The notes beneath the pieces were generated by a model. It worked only from the letters and a program-made list of their open reading frames with translations, did not search any database and was not told where the DNA came from. Made by a program: the position numbers and the translations under genes. Positions 39,094 through 50,986 of a DNA stretch of 64,000 nt are shown here, piece after piece. The stretch spans positions 186,001 through 250,000 of the forward strand of contig JABYQU010000004.1 of NCBI GenBank assembly GCA_022264855.1, written 5' to 3'. The stretch comes from Lenzites betulinus. Its lineage: Eukaryota > Basidiomycota > Agaricomycetes > Polyporales > Polyporaceae. How positions within the stretch are numbered: position 1 is the first letter of the stretch; the number at the start of each line of letters is the position of its first letter.

Positions 39094-41452
39094 ATGTTCA
39101 GGAGCAGCTCATCCACCGCTCGCCTTGTCTCCAGGGCATGCCAGCAGCGCCGCCTCGCGTCGACCAAGGTCTTGAGCCTTTCACGAAACACCGGTCCAGT
39201 GAAACTCATCGTCCCCACAGACCGTACGAGACGTTCTCGAGGAAGTTATCCCCAAGAAACAACTTCAGCTCAAGCAGCTTGTATGCCTACTCCCCCTTGC
39301 ACTGGTTTTACATTTGATGTTCACACATGTGTCAGAAAACCGAGCATGGACAGGCTGTTCTCGGCGAAGTGAAGGTGTGTATGCTCTAGAGCGTGATATG
39401 CTTGGGTTAACTACTGTACAGGTGGAACATGTCGTCGGTGGTATGAGAGGCCTGAAGTCTATGCTGTGGGAGGCCTCCGTCTTGGATCCCCTTGAGGTAT
39501 AATTCGTCTACCACCACTCATTCCTGCCTTCTCGGGGCGCTAACAATATCACAGGGCATCCGCTTCCACGGCCTCAGCATTGCCGACTGCCAGAAGGTGC
39601 TCCCAGCTGCTCCGGGAGGCAAAGAGGTCATTGCGGAGAGCATGCTCTGGCTTCTCATGACAGGCAAGGTCCCTACGGAAGCGGAGACGCGACAGTTGTC
39701 CCGCGAACTTGCTGAGAAGGGAGACCTTCCAGAGTATATCGAGAAACTCATTGACTCGTACGTTCCTATTATGTCTGCTCAATGTTGCGCAAAATTGAGC
39801 GGGTCGCACCTTCGTAGACTTCCTCCGACCCTCCACCCCATGACCCAATTGGGTATGGGTGTCGCCGCCTTGAACCACGAGAGTCAGTTCCAGGCTGCAT
39901 ACGAGCGTGGCATCAAGAAGAACGAGTATTGGAAGTTCGCACTTGAGGACTCCTTGAACCTTCTCGCGCGGCTGCCGGCGCTCGCGGCTCGCATTTACCG
40001 GAATGTGTACAACCCAGGGCAACCTATCCCGACCATTAACAAGGATCTCGACCTCGTTGGTAAGGAAGCCGTTCACTGGCCACAGTCGACCTGACATCTG
40101 ATGCAATGTGCAGGAAACTACGTGAACATGCTTGGCTTCGGAGACAACCACGACCTTACCGAGTACTTACGACTTTACATCGCTATTCATGGCGATCATG
40201 AAGGCGGAAATGCGTCCGCCCATACCTCCCGTAAGTTCTTGTCTCATGAATAGCGTCACTTGTAGGCTAACCTGTCCATAGATCTTGTTGGGTCTACACT
40301 AGCCGACCCATACCTCTCGTATGCGGCTGGTTTGTATGCGCTCGCTGGACCGCTCCATGGGTAGGTAACATTTCTATTTCCATCTAAGCACACTCTGACG
40401 TGAGCTTGGACAGTTTGGCGAACCAGGAGGTGCTGAGATGGCAGATGAACATGCAGAAGGAGCTAGGCGACAACATCACTCACGAGTCGATCAAGGAGTC
40501 TCTTTGGAAGACCTTGAAGAGTGGGCAGGTCGTACCGGGGTAAGGCACGCACGCAGCAGCGATGGGCCACTCTTCTGACCCTAGATTCTCAGCTACGGCC
40601 ACGGTGTGTTGAGAAACCCGGATCCGCGTTTCATGGCCCTGCAGCAATTCTGCGACACCAGGCCGAGCCTACTCGCGGATCCGATTGTTCAACTGGTCAA
40701 GAAGGTCAGAGATTGTCGTACGTGTTTGGGAGGTGACCAAGTACTAATCTGTCACCTAGACGTACGAAGTTGCGCCCGCTGTTCTCAAGGAACATGGGAA
40801 GGTGAGCGTAATTCGGCGATCCCCTTGATCTTCAACACGTTGACTTTGCATATATAGACGAAGAACCCCTACCCGAACGTCGACGCAGCATCTGGTCAGT
40901 CGTTTACCGCCCTGTCAGTTGTTCATCTTGCTGATGAACACCTCCGCAGGCTGCGTTCTGTACCACTATGGTCTCACGCAGTTCAAGGTATGTATATACC
41001 TGCGCGCCGCGCGCCCGCCACAACTGTTCCTAACAATCCCCGCCAACTAAAACAGTACTACACTGTCATCTTCGGCGTTTCGAGAGGTACGTCAACTCAC
41101 CGCCGTCTTGTGCGCCCAAATCCCGCAGTGATAGCTGACGCCGTCGTCCCCAGCCCTAGGCTGTCTGACACAATACGTGTGGTCCAGAGGTACGTGCAGC
41201 GTGCAGCGGAGGCGGTCGCCGCCCACCGCCCGCTTCCCCCTTCTCCATCCTCCGCGCCGTCATCTGTGCGACCCTGTTTCTAATCATATCCCCTTTCCAT
41301 GCAGCGCTCGGCCTCCCCATCGAGCGTCCGAAATGTAAGTCCCCTTCGCACCGAGACGCGCGAGGGAACGCAGAACGCTGACATGCTCTGTCTATCTGTC
41401 GCGATCCCCAGCGCTGTCCATGGATGCCATCGAGAAGCTGATCCAGCAGTGA
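39094..41452 (+). CDS. CIT1: Citrate synthase, mitochondrial
   Basis: Condenses oxaloacetate and acetyl-CoA to citrate, the entry step of the TCA cycle. The ATG at 39094 gives [20 protein letters not shown], an Arg/Ser-rich mitochondrial presequence ending near LASTKVLSL. Conserved blocks follow: [52 protein letters not shown] and [20 protein letters not shown]. The active-site residues are visible: His in GPLHGLANQEVL (about 40,350-40,430), His in [13 protein letters not shown] (about 40,590-40,630) and Asp in [11 protein letters not shown] (about 40,867-40,900). The end is [18 protein letters not shown] at 41452. The gene is rich in introns, with about a dozen, several cutting small exons near 40,700-41,410. 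Length matches the type I (eukaryotic) enzyme of about 460 residues. Confidence 0.96.
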
Positions 41453-42318
41453 GCTGCGTGCGGCCCCGGGGCCCAGCAACGATGATCGCAGCGCGGTGCG
41501 TGGAAACGGTTCTCGCCCGCGTCGACGGCCATGCGTGCCCCGCGTCGAAGCTCGATCTCCGGATTCGTCGTGAAGGACGACGACGCGCGTCGGAGTTCGT
41601 GCGTCGCTTGGAACGGATGCGATTGGTGCCATACTATTACCATGCTTTTGTATTTCTATTTTGGATGCTATTTGGCGGGGTGAGCCCGTGCGGTGGCCGC
41701 TGTGTAGCGTATGATTCGACCCTTGCAGGCGATGAAGGAGCTTCCCGTGTAGCGATGTCCGCCTCCACACCTGCAATGTGGTTCATGTAAGGCCCAGGAC
41801 GTTAGTAAAGGGAGGTATTATAGGAAATACCTCTAAAGACCTGTATTTGCCGTCTCTAATAGGTTTGTACGTCTCGTATTTGGGGATATCTCGTCGCATT
41901 GATTGTACATAATTGATAAACTTCAAACTACTGCTGGTGCTGCGAAACGCGCGAACGTCCGAGGAAGTAGACCGATACATAGGAGAGGCGGAGGGATGTT
42001 GACTATGGAAAGTCTGGTGAGGATCGACGCAGTGTGGTATATACACGAAGGCGGGAGGGTGTACTCATGGAGACAACAGAGTGCGGCACGGCCCAAGGAA
42101 CCTACCGGTAGGCCTGGGGGACTAGCCTATGATACAGATGGCGGATTCGGGAGACCCGTGATATGTGAAAGGGGACAGAAGAGACCAGACGGAAGAATCG
42201 CAGACAACGCACATGTACAGGTGTCCCAGGAAGCCCAGTCATACGTAAAAGACATAACGTTCTGGAAAATATAAACAGATGCCGTCATGTTGCCCCCGGA
42301 TAGCAGAGCAGGCCGTAA
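41453..42318. other. Gap between convergent genes
   Basis: 866 bp between the stop codons of citrate synthase (plus) and the uncharacterised gene (minus), so mainly two 3'UTR regions. A plus-strand open frame of 123 codons (41903-42274) shows no domain and has no splice support. Confidence 0.45.
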
Positions 42319-43790
42319 CTAGAACCGACGGGGTGCTTGAGCCTGCGGTGGGGGACCCTGACGTCCCGGACCCGGTGGAGGATAGGCTCCCGGTGGGTAT
42401 ACGTTCGCTGGCGGCATTCCTGGACGAGGCTGCCCGGGACCAGGGGGACCGGGTGGGAACCCTTGACCTGGAGGGCCGTAACCCTGCGGCGGCGGAGGAC
42501 CGCCGTACCCGGGGCCGCCAGGACCGCGGGGCATACCTTGCGGTGGCATTCCCTGGGGCGGCATTCCTTGTGGCATCCCCTGTGGCATTCCTTGCGGCAT
42601 TCCTTGAGGAGGCATCCCCTGCTGCATCCCTTGAGGCGGCATGCCGGGGGGAGGGTAACCCTGCTGCATCTGAGGCGGTCCCCTGGGGTTACCTCCCATA
42701 GGGGGAGGGCCCATACCGGGCGGCGGTGGACCGCGCTGTTGAGGGGGGATTTGAGGAATGGGCGCGGTCACTGAGCGCTGCGGTCCATTAGGGCCAGGAC
42801 CTGGCGATGCCACGCCGGGATCGCGGAGACTGACAGGCGTCGGACCGGGGCGGGCGCCGGTATTGGGAGCGGGGGCACTGCCCGGAGTGGGAGGGTTCTT
42901 TTCTGCGGCCTTGATAATCTCATCACTATGCGCAGGTAGAATGGTGAGTATTATCAGGCTGAGTGCAGGAAAGGTAGCGAGGTCTGATATGGACGCACTC
43001 TAACAGGTTGAGAGCCGCACAAAGGACGACCCATTCCACGCAGTCCTCGTTCCCCTCCCCGAGTGTCTGCCAGACCGCCTTCTCTTCGGGGCTCTTCCCT
43101 GTAATGCTTATCCTGGTTCCTCCACCGTTCGGTCCTGGAGGGTTCTTCTGGATTTTTCCGAATTCGATCCGCTTGGGCGGGATGTTATGTCCTGCGTAGG
43201 CGAAGTAGAACATAGACCAGAACTGGGCGTTCGGATTGGGCTTGGAGATTTGGAAGAGGGGAAGATCGCCTTGGTCGGGGAGGGAAGCGCGAGTTTGTAG
43301 ATAGGGGACAGAACGCCGGTATTGGTGATGGTCCATTTCAGGTTGCGAGAGGCTTCGCAGCGGACAACCTTGGACGAAGAGGAGGAGGCATGTCCGGGAT
43401 CGGACGCGGTAGACTTGCCGTTCGCAGCATTCTGCCTTGGGGGAAAGAGTTTGGCGACACAGAGGTCACCCTGGGGAGAGGGCGTCAAGAGGTAGTTCTC
43501 TGCATTCTGGCAGCGGATGAGTACGGCATCTGGGTTGATGTGTAGATCACGTACGAAATTGGTGTGCAAGAACGAGTAGAGGATATTTGTGGGTTGTCCT
43601 GGGGGCGCGTGAGCAAAACAGATGTTCCCGGGGGCGGGGGGACGCACCATGAGGGGTAACTATGAGGGTTGGGAGGTGATTGGGTATAGGCGGATGAGTT
43701 GGGGAGGTGTAGACGGTGTAAATTGCTGTGTCGGGCGGGTAAGCGGGGGGCACGGTGCGGACGGCGAGCGCGAGAGCACGTACCAGCCAT
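42319..43790 (-). CDS. Uncharacterised fungal protein with Pro/Gly/Met/Gln-repeat tail and an internal frame break
   Basis: The ATG at 43790 gives MAG or, with a 12-base exon, MAVTPHG, then QPTNILYSFLHTNFVRDLHI. The globular half reads NPDAVLIRCQNAENYLLTP, VVRCEASRNLKWTITNTG and, in another frame, GDLPLFQISKPNPNAQFW, SMFYFAYAGHNIPPKRIEFG and VEWVVLCAALNLL. These aromatic-rich blocks look like a folded beta domain, but I cannot name the family. After the intron ending GCATAG the protein becomes a Pro/Gly/Met/Gln-rich tail of about 200 residues with tandem PQGM units (about 42,640-42,540), ending APRRF-stop at 42319. No intron connects the two frames convincingly near 43,275-43,290, so the gene may carry a small indel. 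It is divergent from the B56 gene. Confidence 0.7.
42540..42650 (-). repeat. In-gene tandem repeat encoding PQGM units
   Basis: On the minus strand, near-identical 12- and 15-base units encode PQGMP, QQGMP and PPQGM runs. It is a coding minisatellite within the tail of the uncharacterised protein, and unit number may vary between strains. Confidence 0.8.
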
Positions 43791-44116
43791 GCAGACGGAG
43801 GCGGAGGGGAACCGGGCGGGAGATGGCGGGGACGGGGAGAGAATGGAACGGGCGGGAACTGGACGCAGGCCTTAAGAGGACGAGGAGGATCAGAACGCGT
43901 GACAGCCGCCGCGTCGCTGCGCGTGATCACGGTCGCGTCACAGAGCATCACAGATCACGGTCACGGCGTGTTCGCTGCTCATCGATTCAGCCTCAGCCAG
44001 TGGCAGCGACTCCTCCGCCTTCCCTGCGCCCTCCACCGTCCTCCTCACAAAGTCCACAACGCTGCCGCACACAACGCTCCTTCTTCTCTCTCGCTGTCCC
44101 CCTCCTCCTTGCAGTC
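43791..44116. promoter_or_regulatory. Divergent promoter gap before the B56 gene
   Basis: 326 bp between start codons. From about 44,000 to 44,116 the plus strand is pyrimidine-rich (TCCTCC runs), typical of a transcription start region. An 8-base pair of ATCACGGTC-type repeats occurs around 43,925-43,970 (GATCACGGTC twice). Confidence 0.45.
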
Positions 44117-46650
44117 ATGAAGGGCTTTAAGATGAAGGTCAGAGAGGTCCGTCCTGTCCGCTATCGCGCCCCTCCTCACGCTTAGCTCTTGCGCACAACA
44201 AGCTCGGTCGGAAGAATTCCACCGATTCCACCTCCTCCAAGAGCAAGGATCCAAAGGCCGCTGCTGCAACCGCCGCGGCCGCGGCCGCGCCCCCTCCTCC
44301 GCCTCCAAATACCGCCAAACCACTTCCCCAGCCAGGCGTTCCGGGTAGCCATCTCCCAAACACCAGCAGTCACGCTCTCCCGAACGCTAACGGATCCTCA
44401 GCCTCTGCCCCCACAAGCCGCCTCAGCGTGGCGTCCGCTGCTGCCGATCGCAGGTTTGCCAATCCAGACAGGGCCGGCATTGCTCCGCCCATTGTCGTGG
44501 TAAGCCCGGACGTGAACGACCAGGACAGGCACCAGAGTCTTTCAGAGAACGGAGGACCCGTCACACCTCCGAGGGCCGTCTCGCTTACCACCCGGGGACT
44601 GCGGCCGGCCCCCAAGGATACCATTCCGATCTCGGGAAAACCACCCCGCAAGCAGCGCAGCAGTCGGTTTGTCGTCAATGAGAAAGTGGAGATCGAGAGG
44701 CTGCCTACATTCGACGGTTAGCCTCGCCTTTCTCCTCGTAGAGGGATGCCCGCCTTATCCAGTCACTGCAGAAACACCCGCCAATGACCGCCCGCACCTC
44801 TTCCTCAGGAAGCTGCATCAATGCGCCGTTGTCTTCGATTTTAACGACGCCAACTCAGAACTCAAGGGTAAGCAGATCAAGACGCAAACCCTACACGAGC
44901 TCCTCGAGTACATCATGACCAAGCGCGGTGTTATCACCGAGAATGTATACCCTGAGGTGGTCAAGATGGTATGTCCTGAGGCGTCTTTCTTCTGCACAGG
45001 CCGGTGACTCAAATGACGCAGTTCGCTACCAACCTCTTCCGCTCTATACCCCCGCCTGTGAACCCCACCGGAGACGCCTTTGATCCCGAAGAAGACGAAC
45101 CCGTGCTCGAGCTTGCATGGCCTCACCTCCAAATCGTCTACGAATTTTTCTTGCGGTTTGTGGAGAGCCCCGATTTCGACACCAACGTTGCCAAGCGCTA
45201 TATCGACCAGAATTTCGTCCTTAACCTGCTCGAGCTCTTTGATTCAGAAGATCCGCGCGAACGTGACTTCCTGAAGACGACGCTGCATAGGATATACGGC
45301 AAGTTCCTCAATCTACGCGCCCCCATTCGTAGGAGCATCAACAATGTGTTCTTCCACTTCATCTACGAAACCGAGCGCCACAACGGGATTGCCGAACTAC
45401 TCGAAATACTCGGTTCTATCATCAATGGGTTCGCGCTACCGCTCAAGAAGGAGCACAAGACGTTCCTCATGCGGGTGCTTCTCCCTCTGCACAAAGTCAA
45501 GAGCCTCTCGATGTATCACCCGCAACTCGCATACTGCGTCGTACAGTTCCTGGAGAAGGACGCGTCGTTGGCTGAGGAAGTTGTGCGCGGACTACTGAGG
45601 TTCTGGCCAAAGGTCAACTCGCCAAAGGAGGTCATGTACCTGAGCGAGATGGAGGAGGTGCTCGATGTCATCGATCCTGCCGAGTTCCAGAAGATCCAGG
45701 AACCGCTTTTCCAGCAGCTCGCGCGGTGCATCAACAGCCAACACTTCCAGGTCGCGGAACGGGCGTTAATGTACTGGAACAACGAGTACATCGTCAATCT
45801 CATGAGCGACAACCTCGCCGTCATCCTCCCTATCGTCTTCCCGGCTTTGTACACCAACTCAAGGTCACACTGGAATCGGTGGGTCTCCTATTCGGCATCT
45901 GCGATAGGTTTGCTAAATTGTTGCAGAACTATCCATGCGCTGGTATACAACGCCTTGAAGTTGTTCATGGAGATCAACCCAGATCTTTTCGGCGAAGTCA
46001 TGGTGCAGTATAAGCAGCGGAAAATTGCGTAAGTAATTCCAGATCAATGCTTACCCAGTCATTGACCAGCATATAGGGAGCGAGACCATGCCGTCCAGCG
46101 CTATGAGGAGTGGCAAAAACTACGCGAGAAAGTTCGCGACAACTGCAACGGGAAACTGCCTGAGGGTTATGTTGACCAGGAGCCGACGCCTCCACCACCG
46201 CCAGTGGATGACCTGGACATCATGGACTTGTCTATGGATCTGAAGGCCGTCTCCATAGACGCAGAGGCGCCGCTGAACGAGCTAGACGAATCGGGCATTG
46301 AGCGTGTGCCGATGGCGGACCCAGGGATGGATGTGCGTATGGCTGCCTTTAGGATATGATGCGTGATCCGAGGATTGCATTATTGACGAAGGGTTCCCAT
46401 TCTCCAATCACGATCGACTACATGTAGCATCCGTTCCCGGAAGTTGGTCTCGACCACTCGCCGGGTGGCCTACACTCGAGACGAAAGAGCGCATTACCTG
46501 GTGGGTGGCCCAAGCATGTCCAATTAACGCGACGCATGCTTATATGCGATGCTCGCGCTCCTCGTAGTGGACCCTACAGTCCTACGAGACCTCCAGGCGC
46601 ACAGAAGTCTCGACGACACCGTCGCGCCACGGGGAGGAGCCCCTTCGTGA
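44117..46650 (+). CDS. PP2A regulatory subunit B56 (Rts1/Par1 type)
   Basis: B'-family subunit that directs protein phosphatase 2A to substrates in mitosis, septation and stress signalling. The ATG at 44117 gives MKGFKMK. After one intron comes a disordered head with [16 protein letters not shown] and poly-Ala then poly-Pro (about 44,255-44,310). The B56 core runs from about 44,790: [79 protein letters not shown]-like segments and [16 protein letters not shown] extend the end past the first stop (46359): two further introns (GTGCGT...ATGTAG and GTGGGT...CTCGTAG) keep phase and give [20 protein letters not shown], then [20 protein letters not shown], ending at 46650. The phase of the first intron near 44,137-44,187 is not fully settled. 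Confidence 0.93.
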
Positions 46651-47310
46651 AACCCCATGCCAGACGGCGAGACGCGATATCCATACATATTCGAACAGGG
46701 CAGCAGTGCTTGATCCCGCCACGCCGGACGTTGTTGTTTTGCAATCCTCCCCCTCTTCCACTTCGCGCACCCCCCATATGCACGCATACATACACCCCGT
46801 CACCCCCACACGCCTTCATACCGTTGCTGCTTCTGTAGTCGCCACATTCCCTCTGTGCCGTTGACCGTGGAGCTCCCGGCCCGCGATTTATATCCATCCG
46901 TCCGTCTGTTCGCCCTTTCCTTCTGTGCGACCGCCTTCCGTCCCGATCTCGTCTGTCTCCACAATCGCGCTGCCGCGGCTGTTCTGTCCACGGATCGTCG
47001 TATGTTTGTCAGGTCTCGTCCGATAACTGGTCTATGTTCTCTCCGATACAGTACATGTTGCCACCCGTAGTTTACTCCCCATCCTGTCAATATGTACGTG
47101 CTTATGCACTCACATCGACGCCTCTACTGTCTGCCTGGGCGAATTTCTGGGCGCTGGTGATATTGTGTGACAGGCGCGATAGTCACGCGTGACGACACGC
47201 GTTGGAGAGATATCCGGTGGCTGAGACGCGTCTCGCAATATTGGACTCCCACCGACCATCCTCCTATCTCAGTCTCTTTCCTATCTGTTTTCCACCAACT
47301 TGTTTTCGTC
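46651..47310. promoter_or_regulatory. Gap between B56 and the primase large-subunit gene
   Basis: 660 bp, pyrimidine-rich between 46,700 and 46,960. It should hold the B56 3'UTR and the primase promoter. A short first primase exon could also lie here: the CATGCAG before SKTELRRPRQ would serve as an acceptor. Confidence 0.45.
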
Positions 47311-49128
47311 ATGCAGAGCAAGACCGAGTTGAGACGCCCGAGACAAGATGTCAAAGTTGGGATAGTGCAGACACATTCCAACCTGAAGTACCCATTCCGA
47401 CTCAACTTGTGTGTCCCGCTCCATGCGCTCCGTATATCTCGTTCTCATCATGCCTGCAGCTACGACAAGCCACCAATAGACGATATTACGATTGAAGAGT
47501 TTGAGACGTGTGCCCTCAACCGTCTTCGTGTTCTCGCCGAAATCGAGGCCTCGTATGCGCGCAACCGAACGTTTGAGGAGCTGAAAACGGTCATGAAGGT
47601 TATCTGCGATAAATACCTCCAACTCCATGTCAGCGGCCGCGATGGCGATGATTATGTACTGGACGAGCAGCGAAGGAAAGACCACATTGGACACTTCGTG
47701 CTCAGGCTCGCGTTCTGTCGGTCGTAAGTCTTCACCTTTCTTCCAACGCCTGGTGTTTATTCAGCGGCCGAACGATCACAGCGAGGAGCTCCGCCGTCGT
47801 TTCATAAAGGCAGAGACAACGCTGTTTAAGATCCGATTCGATGAGGATACTACGAAAGAGGCATTCTTAGGATCAAGAAACTTCGACTGGACGCTGGTAC
47901 AGTTGTGCAGGTACATGACCCCCACCTCCCCCACTGACTCAACATATTTACTAGGCTACCGCCGAAGAAGTGCAGGGGTTTGATCCCCCCGGCAAGTACT
48001 ACAAAGTGAGTGCGGGTCCTTCGGTGTTACATGGTCAGCATGCTTGAACTCCAGTCAGGTGAAATGGACACGGGTACCAGACTTGGTGGAGAAGCGGCGA
48101 GTTGTATTGAAAGGCGGTATGGCGTATGTGCCTTCGACGGAGCAAATGAGCATCGTACTACAAGAGTTCCAGTCACACCTTGAGAGGGATCTAGAGGTGT
48201 GTCTATCAGACGTCGGCCACCCCGTCCGGATTCTCACCGCTATTTCGCTCAGATGACTGCCAAAGCGCTTCCACGGCTCGACGAGGACACCCGTATCGTC
48301 CCTCTCCTAGACAACCTTTCCAAGGGTTTCCTTGCAGGCGTCTCGTCAGAATGGAGCAACGCGTCTGCTGCGTCTGCCGACGCCTTAACGGCGGACATGG
48401 TTGACGAAATGGCGTACAAGCACTTCCCGGCATGCATGCGCAACCTCCACACATGCCTGAGGCGAGACAAGCACTTGAAGCACTTCGGTCGCCTACAGTA
48501 CGGCCTGTTCCTCAAGGTACGCTAGCTCAAAGCATGCGCGCCCGACGCTTTTCTGACGTCCCGGACAGATACTCGGGCTGTCGATCGAGGAGGCGCTCGT
48601 CTTCTGGCGGAAGTCGTTCAGCAAGCTCCAGGACGACAAGTTCAACAAGGAGTACAGGTACAACATCCGTCACTCTTACGGCTTGGAGGGCAAGCGCGCA
48701 AATTATGCGGCCAAGAGGTCCGTCCCGTCCAATATACGCAATTCTTTGACGTGCTTATGACGTCCCCCAGCTGTCAGCAGATCCTCATGTCGGACCAGCC
48801 TGGCCCGGGGGACTCCCACGGCTGCCCGTACCGGCACTTTTCGCCAGACAACCTCCAGTCGGCGTTGCTGACGATGTATGGCGAGCATGGGCTCACATCA
48901 ACAGATATGCCCGAAATTATGTCGACGGTGAAGGCGGGGCACTACCACGTCGCGTGCACGCGCGTGTTCGAGCTCACGCACGCGCGGCAGGGGGTGAAGA
49001 AGGGGGACGGCGTTGGGGACGGCGAGAGCGTGACGCATCCAAACCAGTACGCGGCGCGGAGTAGAGAACTGGAGAAGAAGGCGGAGAGCAAAGACGGGGA
49101 CGGTGATGTGGTGATGCAAGGCGCGTAG
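47311..49128 (+). CDS. PRI2: DNA primase large subunit (PriL/Pri2)
   Basis: Fe-S subunit of DNA polymerase alpha-primase, needed for RNA primer synthesis at origins and on the lagging strand. The ATG at 47311 gives MQSKTELRRPRQDVKVGIVQ; an alternative upstream exon is possible. The N-terminal domain includes RLNFYDKPPIDDITIEEFE across a GTGTGT...CTGCAG intron and DHIGHFVLRLAFCRSEELRR. The C-terminal domain has the four cluster ligands: Cys in FPACMRNLH (48433), SCQQIL (48772), HGCPYRHF (48823) and HVACTRVFE (48955). The nearby GRLQYGLFLK, YNIRHSYGLEGKR are also typical. A Lys/Glu/Asp-rich tail ends DVVMQGA-stop at 49128. Confidence 0.94.
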
Positions 49129-49460
49129 GATGCGCGCGGCCCTGCGGTTTGTTGTTGGATGATCCTCTCTCGCTGTGTATCTCTGTGTAATTTACAGCTG
49201 TGCTCTCGCATATGTATTGTTATTCTCTCGGACGTGCGTAGGGGACATGGGCACACGACCCAGGCCTAGGGCGCTGGTGGGTAAACGTAAAACCCTAACC
49301 CCCAAATAGCATGGAGGCGCGTGTCGCGTGACGCGGTGAGCGCATGGCGGACTGCAAGGGGGAGCAGATCCACTTCAGTCGTCCGCCGTCCGCCGCAGCT
49401 TTTCTCGTCTTGCTCCCATCCCTCTTGTCTCCATTTCCCGGGCAACGCCACACGCAGATT
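49129..49460. promoter_or_regulatory. Gap between primase and phosphatidylserine synthase
   Basis: 332 bp between two plus-strand genes. It holds the primase 3'UTR and the CHO1 promoter/leader. No other gene is seen. Confidence 0.45.
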
Positions 49461-50334
49461 ATGAGCTTACGGAAACCCTCTGCCACGACTACAAACGGCC
49501 ACGAGACTGCCGAGGAGAAGCTCCAGCAAGAGAGCGTAGCAAAGTACGAGATGACCGAGGGCCATTTCTCACTCGTCAGGTATGTTACGACACCGCATCA
49601 CATCTCCGGCAGTCAAAGCTCATCCGTACGCTATTTCCTTGTGCTTGCAGGAACTTCCGCCTGGCAGACCTTGTCACTATCGCCAACGGAATATGCGGCT
49701 CGTTCTCGATATTCATGTCCGCAAAGTACCTCGTCTCCAATGACGAGGACTACTTGTGGTCTGCGCTCGCGTTCCCGCTCGCGGGCCTCTTCTTCGACTT
49801 CCTTGACGGGAAGGTCGCGCGCTGGCGCAACGAGTCCAGCATGATAGGGCAGGAGCTGGACAGTCTCGCGGACCTCGTACGTTCTGCCGTCCTCCAGCAT
49901 GTGATTGAATGCACGCTCATTAACAAACCGAAATATTGTCCCCGTAGATCTCATTTGGTGTCGCGCCCGCGCTGCTAGCATTCGTCGTCGGCTTCCGCAC
50001 ATACCTCGACACCGTGGTGCTCACCGGCTTCATCTGCTGCGGCCTCGCCCGCCTCGCGCGGTTCAACGCCACGGTCGCGTCGATCCCGAAGGACGCGAAG
50101 GGCAAGGCGCACTACTTCGAGGGTCTCCCCATCCCGTCCTCGCTCGGGCTCGTCGCCATCCTGTCCTACTGGACAAAGCAGGGCTGGATCGAGGGCAAGC
50201 ACGGCATCCCGTGGGGCACGCTCACGCTCTGGGGCAAGGCCGGCGGGGACGGCGAACTGCACGTCTTCAGCATCGTCTTTGGGCTGTGGGCGGCCGCGAT
50301 GGTGAGCAAAACGCTGCGCGTCCCGAAGATCTAG
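49461..50334 (+). CDS. CHO1: Phosphatidylserine synthase (CDP-diacylglycerol-serine O-phosphatidyltransferase)
   Basis: Makes phosphatidylserine from CDP-diacylglycerol and serine in the ER; the product feeds phosphatidylethanolamine and phosphatidylcholine synthesis. The ATG at 49461 gives MSLRKPSATTTNGHETAEEK. Introns at about 49,580-49,651 and 49,877-49,947 are in phase. The CDP-alcohol phosphotransferase motif is complete: DFLDGKVARW followed by GQELDSLAD (about 49,796-49,876), with the metal-binding Asp residues. Further membrane segments follow (LLAFVVGFRTYLDTVVLTGF, CCGLARLARFNA), and HYFEGLPIPSSLGLVAILSY is typical of fungal CHO1. It ends KTLRVPKI-stop at 50334. About 245 residues, a usual size. 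Confidence 0.96.
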
Positions 50335-50986
50335 GTGCGCGTGCCTTGGGCCTGAGACGCCGCGCGCGCCGCTGGGCAAGGGGCGGAAGGTGTGTGGGAT
50401 AGCGGCATGCTTTGTTTACGAACATTTGTTACGACTCTGTGGACGAACCCCTACTCTAGTCCGAATGGAATACGCTAGACAGTGAATACAAGCTCGGCCG
50501 CAGGTTTAGACTTTGTAGCGCATTTGTTGTGCACGTGGGTCCTGGGAGTACGGGAAGAACAGGAGCGCGTACTAATAGTAATGCTGCCGCGTCGCGCTTG
50601 TCCCCCCAACCTGCCTAGCTAGAGGTAGGAGGAGTGGGCTCTACGAACCCTCGGCAGCTCGAACCTCTGGAGTCTTCCGGCGTACTTAAGGTTGTAACTT
50701 CAAGTGGCTGCCAGAATATTGTAGACATGGGATCGCATGCCCTTCGATCGTGAACAAGTGCTAGTTTGCGGAAGGGTGCGAGTATGCCCACCGCGCGTGC
50801 AAGTTTCATGGCGATGTAATTGGGTAGGACGGTCGTGGTCTATGTACCGGTCAAGCTGTAGAGTCTATTAAGGTGGCGTCGCGCGTATATCATATACTCA
50901 TATATGGGCGCGTCTTGTCGCGTCTTCTCTTTGACGCTTGCACCGCGACCACTACGCGCTCCGCCTCCGCCCACTCTCAAAGTACA
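50335..50986. promoter_or_regulatory. Gap between CHO1 and NSE1
   Basis: 652 bp with no supported gene. A TATA-like stretch (TATATCATATACTCATATAT, about 50,886-50,905) lies 80-100 bp upstream of the NSE1 ATG and is the best promoter candidate. Confidence 0.45.

Noticed and set aside
46360..46838. Separate small gene after the B56 subunit
   Set aside because: The sequence is better explained as two more B56 exons ([24 protein letters not shown]) that splice in phase.
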